Shown: positions 10,396 to 22,329, counted from the first letter of the stretch. The stretch is DNA of 64,000 nucleotides from Chrysaora quinquecirrha (GCA_014526335.1 JACTAT010000045.1:289850-353849), one strand, 5' to 3'. Notes: generated from the letters alone by a model not told the origin. Numbers and translations: made by a program.

Positions 10396-10614
10396 TGTTA
10401 GGAATTCATTAGAGTATGATATGTTATGATGATTATTATGTACTTTACCTCTGCGTAGGAGCATCGTAAGATTAGGGCGTTGCTCAGTTGTTATATAACT
10501 TAGTTCTACTCTTGCTTGTTATCTTTTTTATTATTGTGTTATGTTGTTCGATAGCAGACGGCCTATCTATTCTTTTCTTGTTCTTGTTCGGGCCAACCTT
10601 CAACATTTATAACA
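10396..10614 (+). repeat. Copia 3' LTR (219 bp)
   Basis: It is the same as 306-526 except one substitution and a 2-base shorter T run. Confidence 0.95.
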
Positions 10615-10945
10615 TGCACTTCACAATCTGAGATGTTGTGCTAAGTTCAGTATTGGTTCAGTGTTTTCATGTAGGCCTCAAATGTAGCACAAGCTCTTAA
10701 GGTTCACAGCCCTGTTGAGTCTGTCGTCAGTGTTTTACGGCGCTATCTCATTATTCTAGCTTTTAGAAAGGTTGTACCGCCAAATGGCTACTGAACGTTT
10801 AATTGTTTTGGGCATTTGCGATGGAAACTACTTTTCAAGCTTCCTGAAATGACTTTCTTTTTGCTTGGAGAATCAAACTTATATTTTTGTAGCGGACAAA
10901 GTCCTAGATGTTGATTGAGAGCCTTATATCTTGCAAAACATAAAT
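10615..10945 (+). repeat. Dispersed repeat copy A, right half
   Basis: It matches 39246-39572. It starts with the right Copia target duplication TGCAC. Minus-strand ORFs overlapping it are not conserved in the other copy. Bases 10946-11278 hold nothing recognised. Confidence 0.8.
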
Positions 10946-11278
10946 TTGAAAATTTTTTTTTAATATTCGAGTAACAATTTGAAAAATGATCTACCTTATT
11001 TCGGCAGCTGTGTTTTTTTTGGTACAAGAAACATTTTCCTGCTAGGTCTGCCGCTTTCAGATTTCGGAAGGCTTGCCAAAAACAGGAGATTTCCAAACTC
11101 CTTATATTTTCAAAATATAAGCAGAATGGCACGTGTTGTTGCGTTTTTCTAGTTATTAGTAATTAATTAAACTAGACACTTGTGCCAAGTTTTCTTCTTG
11201 CACAATCAAAACTGTTGGCAGACGCTCTTGAAACTAGAATTGTATAATCAAAGGGTTTTATTATATACCTTTAGTAAT

Positions 11279-11436
11279 TCGACAGTGGCCACTGATGGAA
11301 TGTCGGAAAGCCTGGTTTGAAATGGGTCAGCTGCTTTGTATGGTTTAACTTGCATCATTACGTCTGCAAAATTTTTCATTTCTTCATATTGAGAGTGGCA
11401 TTTTTGGTCTTCGGGTGGTTCTGAAATATCCATTAA
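11279..11436 (-). CDS. Orphan coding exon, family unknown
   Basis: Minus-strand open stretch with a donor AAAG/GTATAT at its end and an acceptor GATTTTAG before it (an alternative acceptor, TTTCAG, would start it at 11420). It encodes about 48 polar residues (core KPYKAADPFQTRLSDIPS). No partner exon was located on either side. It could be a host exon or a transposon-carried fragment. Confidence 0.4.
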
Positions 11437-12318
11437 CTAAAATCAAACTCACAACTTTATTGAGTTTGATGTATAGCATGCACTATCAGCTATTATAAAA
11501 TCTTTAATCTCCTATTTGGGCAGCAATTAGAAATTTCCGTACACATTATTCATGAAATTAACGCTATAAAATCTGTAATTGTAACTTTACTTTAATAATA
11601 ACAAAATAAAGTGACTTTACTAAAGTCGTTCTAGTGTAAATAAATATTGCAATATCAAAGTTACAGGATTCCAAACCAGTCCAATCTAGCTCCAAATAAT
11701 GAGAGGAAATGAAAGTTGTTTACATTTAAGAATATAATTGCATATTCTAAAGTTTACATTATCTTTAAAGCGTTTGTGACATCTAGTTTTTGATAGTTTT
11801 TTTTCACACTTTTTCAGTGAGTAACTTTGATAAATGATAAAGTGTTGAAAGGAAAAAGTTCCTTATTGTTATGCAGGGATTTTACTGTTTTCTTTTTGAC
11901 AGAGAAGCCCTGATCTCTATGTGTTTGAAATGAATGAAGTACATTAGATTTACCTTAGCGCAGATCTCTTCTGATTTTGATTCTTAACAAGGAGTAGATT
12001 ATCAATTCTCTATGCTGACCGATGGTATTTTAATGGTCATCAAAATATTGCATTTAAAAATCGATAATCAAAAAAATTGTGACGTCATTAGTTGAACCCG
12101 TTTTCGGGGAGTATCTATTTTCATATAGGATCTGCACAGGACGACAAAACGCAGACCACTGCACTCAGTATTTACCTAATTTCTCTATATTGATTAAATT
12201 TGATTTGTTTAAATAAGTAATCTCCATATGAAGAATAACCACTTAAAATATTTTTTACCATTTCTAAATGATGTGGCGGGAATTAACATCTATTTTATTT
12301 GGATCGCTTTGCTTCAGG
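11437..12318. other. No gene seen
   Basis: AT-rich sequence with short random ORFs on both strands; no repeat or RNA gene recognised. Confidence 0.4.
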
Positions 12319-12953
12319 CAATAGACGATTCCGCAAAAGATGGCGGCCGCTTATTTCACGCAATATATGATAGGAATATGCCCTTTAGCTGCGTATAGCG
12401 ACAAAATGTACGTTCGATAGAATTTTTGACCGACTGACCGGCTGATTTAGCTGTAAAAAATTTAGGCTGTCGAAAAAAAAATCAAACTAAAATTGAGAAT
12501 TTATCAGAGAAGTTCTTTAAAAGTTTTATGCATAGTCTGTTGAAAAAAGTTTATTTTTGGTATTCAGCATCAGTAACTTGTATGATTTGAGAGTTATTAG
12601 CTATTTTGTGAGAATCTGTCTTTATCTTTTTAATGCTTCCAAGTATCTTACTTTTGTTCCTTCAACAAACTCATCAGCTACGAAACTTTTAGAACTTAAT
12701 TTTGCAGGGATGGTTTTTTCACGCGATAATCAAACATTCATTAGTATTTAAAAACTATGAATCAAATTTCATATCTTTTATCGTAGTTTTTTGCTCTAAT
12801 TTTTTCGTAGCTAAATCTGTCGGTGTCAGTCAGTGAAAACAATTTTTTCGGACGAATAGAAGTAGGTTTTGTAGCTATGCGTAGCTAGGGGGCATATTCC
12901 TATCATGCATTGCCTGAAATGAGCGGCCGCCATCTTCGCGGAATCGTCTATTG
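12319..12953. mobile_element. 635-bp inverted-repeat transposon, MITE-like
   Basis: The ends are inverted copies starting CAATAGACGATTCCGC and running through AAGATGGCGGCCGCT to ATGATAGGAATATGCCC. Weaker inverted similarity continues for about 150 bp. The interior is AT-rich and non-coding. Flanks TTCAGG and CGCCAT give no clear target duplication, so the superfamily is open. Confidence 0.8.
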
Positions 12954-13204
12954 CGCCATTGTTGTGGCTGAGGCAGGAACAGAAATCAGATGCGAAATTT
13001 CTGAATCATAGAGAGAGTATAGGAAGAAACTTCCCAAGTTTAGAAATTTGCAAGCACTTTCTCAAAATGACAAACACAGAGAAAAAATGTTTTATGTTTT
13101 CGCCGTCTGCTATGATGATACCGCGGACCATGGTTTCCAAAATATTTTTCTGCAAAATTCAACTCCGAAAAAACAAATTTGCGAAAACACGTTTTATCAA
13201 AAAA

Positions 13205-13218
13205 TACCGTAATAGTTG
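13205..13218 (+). repeat. 14-bp target duplication of the first Penelope-like element
   Basis: TACCGTAATAGTTG is repeated exactly at 14494-14507. Confidence 0.75.
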
Positions 13219-14493
13219 GAGATTCAAAAATATAGATTCGTGACTATTTGAACGTTTCGATCTTATGATCTTCTTCAGCAAACTATTCTTTACAATAGTA
13301 AGATATGCTGCTGGATCCCGATCGTGGACGTAATCGGGGTGGGGGGACCGTATCCCGTTAGTAATTACATATCATCCAGCTCTTAACAAGATCCATAGTA
13401 CTTTGAGCAGGCTTCAGCCTATGTTGGAGGCATCTGATGAGCACAAGAGGGTATTCCCTAGCAAACCAGTTGTGGCTTTTAGACATGCTAAAAATCTTAA
13501 GGACTCGTTGGTCAGGGCTAGGCTAGCTCCCGAAGGGCAGGAGGATCTTGTTAGGGGCTGCTATCGATGTGGCAAAGCTCGCTGTCAGATATGTCAGTTT
13601 ATGAAGGAAGGAGATAGGTTTATTTGTCATGGGAGTGGTAGAGAGTAAAAGATTAATTCTAGGTTCGGTTGTGATTCCTCAGGTGTTGTTTATTTGTTGG
13701 GTTGTAAGGTTTGTGGTGTACAGTATGTGGGCAGTACATTTACCCCGTTCCATAATAGGTTTAATAATTACAAGTCGTGTGGTAGAAGGTTTGATAGAGG
13801 AGAATTGGTCCCGCAGGTAGAGTTTTTTAGGCACTTTTCAGAAGCAGGTCATCACGGTTTTCAGGAGGATATTAGTTTCTAATCATTGACAGATTGTGTG
13901 AAGATTCTAGGGTTAGAAAGGGTTTCTGGCAGTTTAAGTTGGATACTTTTGCACCTAGAGGGTTTAATGTCAGACTTGTGGACTCCTAGGCCTGTTATAC
14001 CCTTATTGCATTTTTTCTAGTTTTTGTCCTTTTTTTACGTACTTTGTCTTGTTTTCATATGTGAACCTGTTTAGGGACCTGTGCTTTTGTTTTTTTACTC
14101 TTTTCTTTTCTTTCCTGCGCCTGTTCGTGTTTTGATGGTTTTTTAATTTCTCTTGGGACAGACGGCAAATCGCTCTCAACCTCGACGCTAATTACTCTGC
14201 TTCTCCTAAAATCTCTTTGTCTTCTGACCCTATTGCCTTTTCCTCCTCCGCCCTCCCCTTTAGACTTGTTTGATTTTATTGTATTGTATTAGGCAGGTCC
14301 CCTAACTAGGTTTTACTTCTTTGTTACCTTATTGCAATCTAGGTATATAAGTAGGTCCCCAATTATTGGAAAGAACAGTTTGCTGAAGAAAATCATAAGA
14401 TCGAAACGTTCAAATAATCATGAATCTATATTTTTGAATCTCCTGTTTAAATATTTTATGTAGTTAAAGGAAGGTAGCTTTTTGTCATAGTTT
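13219..14493 (+). mobile_element. Penelope-like element, RT deleted, inverted ends
   Basis: It is bounded by a 14-bp duplication. About 80 bp at the left end (13218-13298) is repeated inverted at 14364-14443. Between them lie the linker and GIY-YIG part of a Penelope-like ORF, but no RT, so the interior is deleted. Each inverted end contains CTGAAGA followed, after a short GATC hairpin, by CGAAAC, a hammerhead-ribozyme-like arrangement known from this class. Confidence 0.75.
13340..13989 (+). pseudogene. Penelope-like C-terminal linker and GIY-YIG endonuclease domain, broken
   Basis: The frame encodes a Cys pair region (CYRCGKARCQICQ) typical of the Penelope linker. A TAA stop follows at 13646-13648 and the same frame continues into LLGCKVCGVQYVGSTF, matching the GIY-YIG pattern with its conserved Tyr and Gly. 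A -1 shift near 13880 is needed to reach the usual C-terminal stretch (GFWQFKLDTFAPRGFN) before the TAG at 13987. So one stop and one frameshift. Confidence 0.8.
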
Positions 14494-14507
14494 TACCGTA
14501 ATAGTTG

Positions 14508-15392
14508 AATAGATAAATTAAAATATTTCATGATATTGTAACGATTGTTATTTGATAAGAATAGTTTTTAAAAGCAATGAAATCTGTTAAAGTTGGTCAA
14601 CTCTCGCGACAAACTCTCAATTCAAAAGGATTGTTGTCGATTTCAGCAACATTCGTTCTCTTTACCTTATCTCTTCTTTGTTATTCTTTCGAACGGAATG
14701 GCCTAAGAATAGAACGAAAAAAGAATAAAGTACAGCTAATTAAAAGCGAAAGTTCTTGACAAGGCAAATTTTTTAAATGACAGCGACAATTTTTTATTTT
14801 TAGGAGGGTGTCTTTTAGCGTATGCTTAATTTTGGTTTTGTTCCACAATGAGGATTTTTTAATATGTTCTGAAATTTTGGATCAGAAAGTGATAGTTTCC
14901 GGCATCTTTATTAACCAAAATCCAAAAATGTTTCGTAATTTCTTCGATACTGATAAGAAATGCTGATAAATTGATTATTAAGCCCCAAAGGGGTACTCTT
15001 GAAATATTTCGAAACAATTTTCAGATTTAGAGTTTCTTGTTAAAAATGTCACTGAACAAAGTTGGGCTAATTTTTTATCAAATGGTCAACAGATGCTAAT
15101 TTATAACAGATGTAAACAACATTTGTCAAGAAATGCTAATTTTCCCAGAATACTCACCTTGTGCTCCAACTTCGCTGGGCCTTCAACGACTAATTCATAA
15201 AAAATCTTCTTGTTCCATGGTCCAATTTCTTAGAAAATCTTGGTCTTCAAAACTTTGCAAAATTGAGCTTTTTTGAGAATATTTCCTCCGATAACTTTGT
15301 CAAAATAACTTTTCGTTTTCTCAAACTAACGTGTTAAAAATAAATCAACTTGAAAGTCACGTTTTCTACAAGAGAGAATGAGGTGGAAAAAG
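14508..15392. other. No gene seen
   Basis: AT-rich intergenic sequence. I see no domain, TIR or tandem repeat. Confidence 0.4.
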
Positions 15393-15417
15393 TAATAATA
15401 ATAATAATAATAATAAT
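15393..15417 (-). repeat. (ATT)n microsatellite tail of the LINE
   Basis: TAA repeats on the plus strand mark the 3' end of the minus-strand LINE. CR1-type elements often end in short microsatellites rather than poly(A). Confidence 0.7.
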
Positions 15418-15526
15418 TTATTTATTTAAAGTTGGCTACTATAATCAATAGCTAGAAGCTAATTAAAGCCAACCAAGTCACAAAAATACTAAAAAAACAT
15501 ACTATAAAACGCTAATTACATATTAT

Positions 15527-18110
15527 TCAATTAATGAACCCTAAATTTTGTATATAAACACGACATAATCTGCAGGTGCAATTGTCGGCATTCCATTTTT
15601 TGATGTTTTGTTTGAATTGGTTAAGGGACTGGCAATTTTTTAGTTCATTAGATAGGGATGACCATAGAATGCAACCTCTGTATTTGATATCTTCTGTTCC
15701 ATAAGCTAATGTGCGAACTCGTGGCAGTTTCAGATGATTTGTATTTCTCAACGAGTAGTGTGCTGATTTTTCTTCAAATATATCTTTCATAAATGAAGGG
15801 CTTATATTGTTTTTTGTTTTATAAACTTCAATCATCAGCAAACGCAGATTATGTTGATGTATGTTTACAGAGTTAGTTTTTTGCAATAATGTATTGAAAC
15901 TGCTGACACTATCTTTGCAAACAATTCTGAGCGCACGTGTATTTTATTAATTTTTGCATTCAAAGTCCTGTCATGGAACATCCATATAAGTGGACAGTAG
16001 CTGAACTGGGATTTAATGAAAGAATTCATCAATAATTTCAGTTGTTCAAAGTCCATATAGTTTGACAGACGTGCAAGAGCATGTAGCTTTTGGGCAGCTT
16101 TTTTACAGACTTCGTTAATATGAGTACGAAAGTTAAGTTTCTTATCAAAAGTAACTCCGAGAAGTTTCTCCTTTTCACTTTCTGTGATTTCGACATCACT
16201 TCCAATATTTAGGCTTACATCATCAGTTTTGTTCCAAACATCATGAGATGACATTTTTCACCGTTAAGTTTCATGCAATTATCTCAAAACCATTTCGAAA
16301 GAACTGTCATGTCTGCCTCTAACTGATGTAGAATTGTATTTGGCTCAGGATGGCATGCAAAGATAGTGGTATCGTCAGCAAAATTACATACTTGGCTATC
16401 AACAAAGAGAAAAATATCATTAACAAATACATTGAAAAGAAGAAGACCGAGGACAGATCCCTGAGGCACGCCTTTTTTGATGTCATTCCAAGAGCTAAAT
16501 TTATCGTTTATTTTAACTCTTTGTTTCCTGTTTGATAAATAGTCGTAAATGAGACCTAGAGCATCAGCAGACAGTCCGTGAGCATGAAGTTTTGCAATCA
16601 GGAGATTGTGGTCTATGCAATCAAATGCTTTTGAGAGATCCATCAGAAGAGCTCCTGCAAGTCCACCATTATCAAGGCTACTTTTACAGCTTTCTAAAAA
16701 GTTTAATAGGGCATACTGGGTGTTATAACCTTTACGAAACCCACAAAGGAGTGAGGAGAAAAGGTTGCCCATAAAGTAGTATAATTGATCATATTTAATA
16801 CGCTCAAAAATTTTTGATATTGCTGGGAGAATCGGCTTGTAGTTTTCTTTATTCAAGGATCCCCTTTCTTATGAAGGGCTGTAATATTAGCCAATTTGAG
16901 CTTATCTGGAAATGTACAATCAATCACACAGGTATTGAAGATATATGTCAGAGGATGGACAAATAAGTCTACATTATCTATTAATATATTAGCTGGGATT
17001 GTCGACTGAGGAGCTGCTTTTTTAGGATTCAGGCTGATTATTTGCTCATGCATTTCATTCACAGTAACTTGTCTAAATCATCCACATTCTCCTTAATTTT
17101 AAGAATACTTGGGTGTGAGCGAAAAATTTCAGCAGTTCTTTCCCCTGGATCTGCTGTATGATCTAGGTCGTCATTCGCATAAGCTATGCCCAGAGATTCA
17201 GTTATATTCGCAAAATATTCATTTAGAATATCAGCGATGTTTTTATCGTCAGACTGTATTTGATCATCCTCACTTAGTAGTGTAATTCTCGTATGACCAT
17301 GCACTTTATTAGAGAAGAGAGGCTTTACAGTTTTCCAGAATAGTCTCGAGTCACTTATTATTTTTGGATCAAGTTTATTGTAGTACGATTTTTTACTTTC
17401 TCGAAGTAATTTAACGCATAGATTCCGTTGTTTCCTAAAAGCTTCCCAATTATCATCACTTCGTCGTTTATTGAATATATTTTTTAAACGCGATCTCTTC
17501 ATGATGGCTTTTCTAAGAGGTTTTGTCATAAAAGGCGAGTCATTTGCTCTTATATGCTTGTTTTTACATGGGGCATGTTTATCAAGTATTTTTCTTGTGA
17601 TTTCATCAAAAGTATTAAAATTTTGATCAATTGGTAACACAGAATCTAGTTCATTTTGTAGCTCCTCTCTAAAGCTGAAATTATCAAAATTTTTAAAATT
17701 TCTTTATGTAATGATCTTCGGTCCTTTCTTATGAATTCCACCATTTAATTCTGTAACTATCATTGCATGAAAATCTGATAAACCTGTCTCGATTGTTGTA
17801 GTTTTAGCAAATTTTGAAGCATTATTCGTAAGAATAAGATCAATGCACGTTGGGTTATCTGATTTAAAGCATGTTGGTTCATTAACAATATTATCGAGGT
17901 TATAATTGTTACAAAAGCCACGCATATTTATGTTGTCCACAGTCAAATTTTAAATCTCCAATTACTACAATGTTTTCAATCGTATTTGACAAGGTAATGG
18001 TCCAAATTCTTACCTAGGTTGTCAAAGAAGCGTGTCTCTGATTGAGATGGAGGACGGTAGATGCCAATAAGTAACCATTTCATTTTCTGTAAATTTATTT
18101 CCAAGGCTTT
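15527..18110 (-). pseudogene. LINE ORF2: APE endonuclease remnant, RT and C-terminal domain
   Basis: Visible blocks from the 5' side: the endonuclease motif LLIGIYRPPSQ (about 18060), VVIGDL after a frameshift, the endonuclease end IDLILTNNA (17840) and the RT N-terminal region (17059-17640). Then come RT motifs FDCIDHNLLIAKL, GVPQGSVLG and the catalytic FADD (near 16380-16400), and two further ORFs (15865-16254, 15527-15886) of the C-terminal part. At least four frameshifts separate them. The endonuclease middle is missing at the 18111 junction. Confidence 0.8.
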
Positions 18111-18111
18111 C

Positions 18112-18672
18112 ATTTCATCTTACACAACTCAGGGTTGGACTCAGTATATTAAACTTTCACAAATTCAAGCATAATTTTAGGGATACGATAAACCCCATGT
18201 GCCCCACCAACGATGGTATCGAGGATGCGGAACACTTTTTGTTGCTCTGCCCTTCTTTTGATATTCAACGACGAGATCTTCTCGCTGGAGTTGTCGAATT
18301 ATTACGACCTTTCGAATATACAAATCTTCCAAACAACGTTTTAATGCAGATTTTACTGTATAGTGACAAAGACCTTCCCAATGAGGTTAATGGAAATATA
18401 ATACTGTTAACTCTACAATTCAACCATAACACACGTCGGTTCGATTAGGAATGTTAAACTGCGCTATAAAAAGCCACTCAACCACCATGTCCCCCTTTTT
18501 AGTTTCTTTTGTAATTGTATGTAGTTTAAAACATTTTTATGTAAGGCCGTGAGGTAGTCATAGTATTATGCTCCTCACGGTATCGTCCTTGTAGTATTGT
18601 AATGTAGTTTGTAGGTAGTGTAATCCGTAATTCGTTTTGTAAATTGTTAATGGCATATATATAAAAAAAAAA
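18112..18672 (+). mobile_element. 3' tail of a second LINE, opposite strand
   Basis: The plus-strand ORF to 18448 carries a LINE C-terminal region (CPTNDGIEDAEHFLLLCPSF, a Cys/His motif). A 3' UTR and an A-rich end at 18660-18671 follow. It is 5'-truncated. Left of it is LINE endonuclease sequence and right of it the start of the same ORF2, so it landed inside the first LINE, with part of the endonuclease lost. Confidence 0.7.
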
Positions 18673-18868
18673 GGATTATCGCATTCTTACTCGAGAGCCT
18701 AATTTGCTTGAGTATACTATTGGCATCAAGGTCCTCAGTTTCATTATCAATATTAACTATGATGTCAAATCTACTCAAATTATAATCAGATCTCAAATTG
18801 ACTGGAACTATTTCTTTATCATAAAAATCGTCAATAATAATAATATCACTACACCTTTCATATGAGCA
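18673..18868 (-). pseudogene. LINE ORF2 N-terminal leader
   Basis: The open minus-strand stretch directly after the ORF1 stop encodes DANSILKQIRLSSKNAII, a typical leader before the endonuclease of cnidarian CR1-like LINEs (from general knowledge). It is cut at 18673 by the second LINE. Confidence 0.5.
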
Positions 18869-19690
18869 TCAGTCTTTTGAAATTGAAATAATGTTTGCAG
18901 CAAACCTACCATCGCCAAAATTATTGAGATGCAAACTCCGATTAAGATGTCTTCCGGGATCTATGTTCCTGTTATCGCTGAACATCAAGTTATTTATTTC
19001 ACAGAGTCTTTGTAATAGTCTATTGATATTCAAAATTCGCCGAATTAAGCATTCATCTTCTCGTTCAATAATACCTGACACAAAGACTTGATTTTCGTCT
19101 GTCCTTAGTGACTTTGCCAGATCAATGATTTTGTCTGCAACCTTCGCATCTACTTTCTCGCTGCCAAGATCGTTTGCTCCTGTGTGCAAAACAATACGAT
19201 CTGGTTTTGCTTGTAATGATGGAATGGCATAAAATGAAATATCGTCTGTTGTTGCCCCGGAGAGAGTCTTTACGAACAACTTTTCTCCGTTTTTTAAAGA
19301 CTTTTTCCTTCGCCAGCTTTGTCAATTCTTGGTCATTGAGTCGTCAAGTACTACCGTTGTTGTTGTTGACTTGTTATCCTTGTTGTTTCTACTTCTAGTG
19401 GATTCTGTTGAATCTGCCAAGACCTCTACTGCTGTATCGTCGTCTAGGCCACACCTGCTTGCGACCGATTTTCTATCAGGCCGTTTCTTTTGCCTTCGGA
19501 TTTCTTGGATAGCTTTCAACACATCAGCATATTTTACATTCTCTGTTCGCTGTTTTACAAGGCTGCCATTAATACTACAGCATTTGCTGCATAGTTTCTT
19601 ATTAGAATCACTAATATTAACATCCAAACTAGTAATGTTGCAGCTTTCGCATTGTGCACCTGTCATGCCAAAAGAAAGTAAAAATGCCAT
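18869..19690 (-). pseudogene. LINE ORF1 with SGNH-hydrolase-like domain
   Basis: The ATG at 19690 opens a Cys-rich N-terminal half (CESC, CSKCC). After a frameshift near 19325 comes an SGNH-like half: VVLDDSMTK in place of the usual GDS block, SGATTDDI, and LHTGANDL for the GxND block. Esterase-type ORF1 proteins are known in CR1 elements. The active-site Ser is still present in DDS, although the preceding Gly is Asp. Confidence 0.7.
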
Positions 19691-19858
19691 ATTTTCATGA
19701 CATATTTTCAAATTTGCTAGGGTAGTCAAAAAAATTTCATCCCAAACGTCACGTGGATGATGACGTAAAGAGTAACAGTAAGAAAAATGAAAGCCAGTCA
19801 ATCAAAACAGCATGTAAACCGAATAAATGTAATTCAGAAGTTACATCCCAAAGCCAAA

Positions 19859-19874
19859 CTTGTTACGTAACAAG
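19859..19874. promoter_or_regulatory. 16-bp perfect palindrome CTTGTTACGTAACAAG
   Basis: Its centre TTACGTAA is the PAR-bZIP consensus. It lies just upstream of the LINE ORF1 on the minus strand, so it may be LINE 5' sequence. The rest of 19691-20589 holds no gene that I can see. Confidence 0.35.
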
Positions 19875-20589
19875 CTCTCACGTGTCAAAAGTTCCAACGA
19901 CGTACAGGTGACTTCCTCTTGTCTTGATCGTGATCAATCATAAGTCAGCAGCAGGCTTTAATATTTCTGTGGCGTGGGAAGGTGTTGATATTATATAGGT
20001 TGAGGTAGAATAGAGAGGGATAAAGAATTGTACGTTGTGAGACACCTTGGTCTAATGGATCGTAGTTAAGCGTTAATCAGTAGCAGTCAGCAATCGTATT
20101 TAATGTGCGTTGTTTGTTTCGATTGAACAGATTATTTTTAAAACCCAAACCAGCTTGTTTCCTAAAATTTCTAAATCATGGTAATTTGGCTTAACGCGAG
20201 AAACCCAAGTTTACCCAGGGTTTCGTTAGATTGTTGAGAAAAATCCCTATCTGGATGAAGATGGAGCAGATCTTTGGATATGATCTATCTTACTAGGATT
20301 TAAAATGATCTACTCGTAGATTTAGCAATAGATTTACATCGGAGTAGCTACTAAACTCGCTTTCCAACTAGCATTCTAATTGAACGTGGATGTTCATTTT
20401 CTCTTCTGCAATAACAAACATTAATGAATATTTAGATGTTGAAAGTAGAGGTGTCTTTTTGTCAAATTACCACACCTATTTCAGAGTAACCATATTTTGG
20501 AATATCAGTTTTAAATCGTGGTATGCTATTCCATTGTGGTATGAAGGTGTGGAGAAATCAGTCGTAGTGTAAATATACTCGGACTTATC

Positions 20590-22307
20590 AAGGCTGTTTC
20601 TGACACCGTATTAGACATGATGGTCACCACTTATCATGACAAGCCTTTGATATTTAGTTCGGCAACGTTTCGGGAGAGATCCGTCTCCCATCAACGGGCA
20701 ATGAGAAATGTAGTTTCTTTCCTATTTACTGCAAAGGTCGGATCGAAAGGTGTAAACTTAAACGGACCTGCGAGGAAGCTTGGGTTTTTTTTGCGCTCAA
20801 TTTCTAAGATTTCCAACAAACAAAATTAAGTGCCAAGGTCTGAAGCTTATCAAAGGCTTACATGACTTAAAAAAATTATTTCAGATGAAACATATTGGAA
20901 GATTAAACCGTCTGATTCTCATGCTCCACGTTTCTATGGACTTCCCAAAACACGCAAAGAGGGTTTTCCTATCAGACCTATAGTGTCCATTAGTGGTACA
21001 CCAATAAAAAACCTCTCAAAGTATATTGCGGAAATCTTGAGACACTACATCAAGAAAAGGGGACATGCAAAGAACTCAAAGGAATTTCCGGAATTCATCC
21101 GTAATGTTGAGATAGAAGACGATGAAATGATGATATCTTTCGATGTCACCTCGCTATACACTAACGTGCCTATTAAGAACTCTTTGAGAATCATAAGTGA
21201 TTTACTCCGAAAAGACAGAGGTCTAAGCCAAAATCTGCTATACCTGTGGAGAAGTTGATTGAAATGATAGAATTCGACTTAACTACCAATTGGTTCAAAT
21301 TCAATGGGATGTTTATCTCACAAACAGATGGAGTAGCAATGGGAAAACCTGCCTCTTCTGTTGTTGCTGAGATTTTTATGCAAGAAAAAGAATCTTTTGC
21401 CCTTGATCCATACATTGAGAAACCAAAAGTATGGGAGAGATACGTAGATGATGTGTTCGTGATTATGAAGAGGGACAAGATGGAAGATTTCTATAAGCAC
21501 ATCAATTCTCTACATGTGAAATTGAAGTTCACTACAGAGGTAGAGAATGATGAAAAACTAGCCTTCCTTGACACTTAGATTCAACGGAATGCCAATAAAA
21601 GTCTAAGCGTATCAGTGTACAGGAAGTCCACTCACACTGACCAATACCTCAATGCGAACTCGCATCACTTAGACAGTGTCAAAAACAGTGTCATATCTTC
21701 TCTCTTCAACAGAGCAAAATGAATCACGAGAAACCTTGATGATCTAGATAACGAGTACAAAAAGATCTCGAGTGTTCTAAAGACCAATGAATATCAACAA
21801 GAAGATATGCGCAACGCATGGTCACGAGAAAAATCTCAAAGCCTAGACAGAATACTGAGGCTGACAAAGAGGAGCCTAAATTTTCTATGAACCTGCCATA
21901 CATCAGAGGGACAAGTGAAAAAATCCGTCGATCTTTGTCTAAGCAAAATACAAGTTGTAGTTTTTATTCCCTTAATAGACTTAAAAAGTCGCTTTCCAGG
22001 CCAAAAGACAAAATTGACGATCTCGAGAAATCAAACATTATATACAAACAACCATGTAAAGGTTGTCCTAAATCATACATAGGACAATAGAAAGACAGGA
22101 GCCAGGCTCAAAAAACATAAATTCAATGTGACCCATGGTCGAATTGACAAAAGTGATCTTGCCAATCATTTTTGGACGGAAAAACACCAGATGGATTAGG
22201 ATAACATGGGAGACGGATCTCTCCCAAAACGTTACCCAACTGAATATCAAAGGCTTATCATTATAAGTGGTGACTATCATGTCTAATACGGTGTCAGAAA
22301 CAGCCTT
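20590..22307 (+). mobile_element. Penelope-like element with inverted ends and RT
   Basis: About 100 bp at 20590-20691 is repeated inverted at 22206-22307. Each end carries a GGGAGA...TCTCCC stem followed by CGAAACGTT (left copy, complementary strand), resembling the hammerhead-like part of Penelope pseudo-LTRs. The interior holds an RT and the start of a GIY-YIG region. No clear target duplication was found. Confidence 0.8.
20840..22090 (+). pseudogene. Penelope-like reverse transcriptase and GIY-YIG start, broken
   Basis: RT blocks in order: HAPRFYGLPKTRK, IRPIVSISGTP, motif A FDVTSLYTNVP (near 21140), motif B' GVAMGKPASS (21330) and the catalytic YVDDVFV (21440). One frameshift lies near 21235 and stops lie near 21576 and 21719. 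The tail IIYKQPCKGCPKSYIGQ matches the start of a GIY-YIG domain, then the frame collapses. Length fits a Penelope element missing its N-terminus. Confidence 0.85.
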
Positions 22308-22329
22308 ATTCGGCCTATATGAAAATTGG

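Larger units (their letters stand above)
306..10614 (+). mobile_element. Copia (Ty1/copia) LTR retrotransposon, interrupted by a nested element
   Basis: Direct LTRs (306-526 and 10396-10614) bound a primer-binding site, a gag-pol frame in the Copia order (gag, protease, integrase, RT, RNase H) and a purine tract. Removing the nested insertion at 2526-8103 leaves an element of about 4.7 kb, normal for Copia. The LTRs differ by one substitution (C/A near position 98 of the LTR) and a 2-T indel, so insertion is recent. The reading frame is open on both sides of the nested insertion, so that insertion is younger still. Confidence 0.95.
15393..19801 (-). mobile_element. CR1-like LINE, decayed, interrupted by another LINE tail
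   Basis: On the minus strand the order is ORF1 (SGNH-like, 18869-19690), a short ORF2 start, an endonuclease remnant, RT and a C-terminal region, ending at the ATT tail. Several frameshifts break ORF2. A plus-strand LINE fragment occupies 18112-18672. The 5' end is approximate. Confidence 0.8.

Noticed and set aside
10788..11132. 114-codon minus ORF
   Set aside because: It overlaps the dispersed repeat and is not preserved in the copy at 39 kb.
12557..12751. Small ORF inside the 635-bp inverted-repeat element
   Set aside because: AT-driven, no motif, interior of a MITE-like element.
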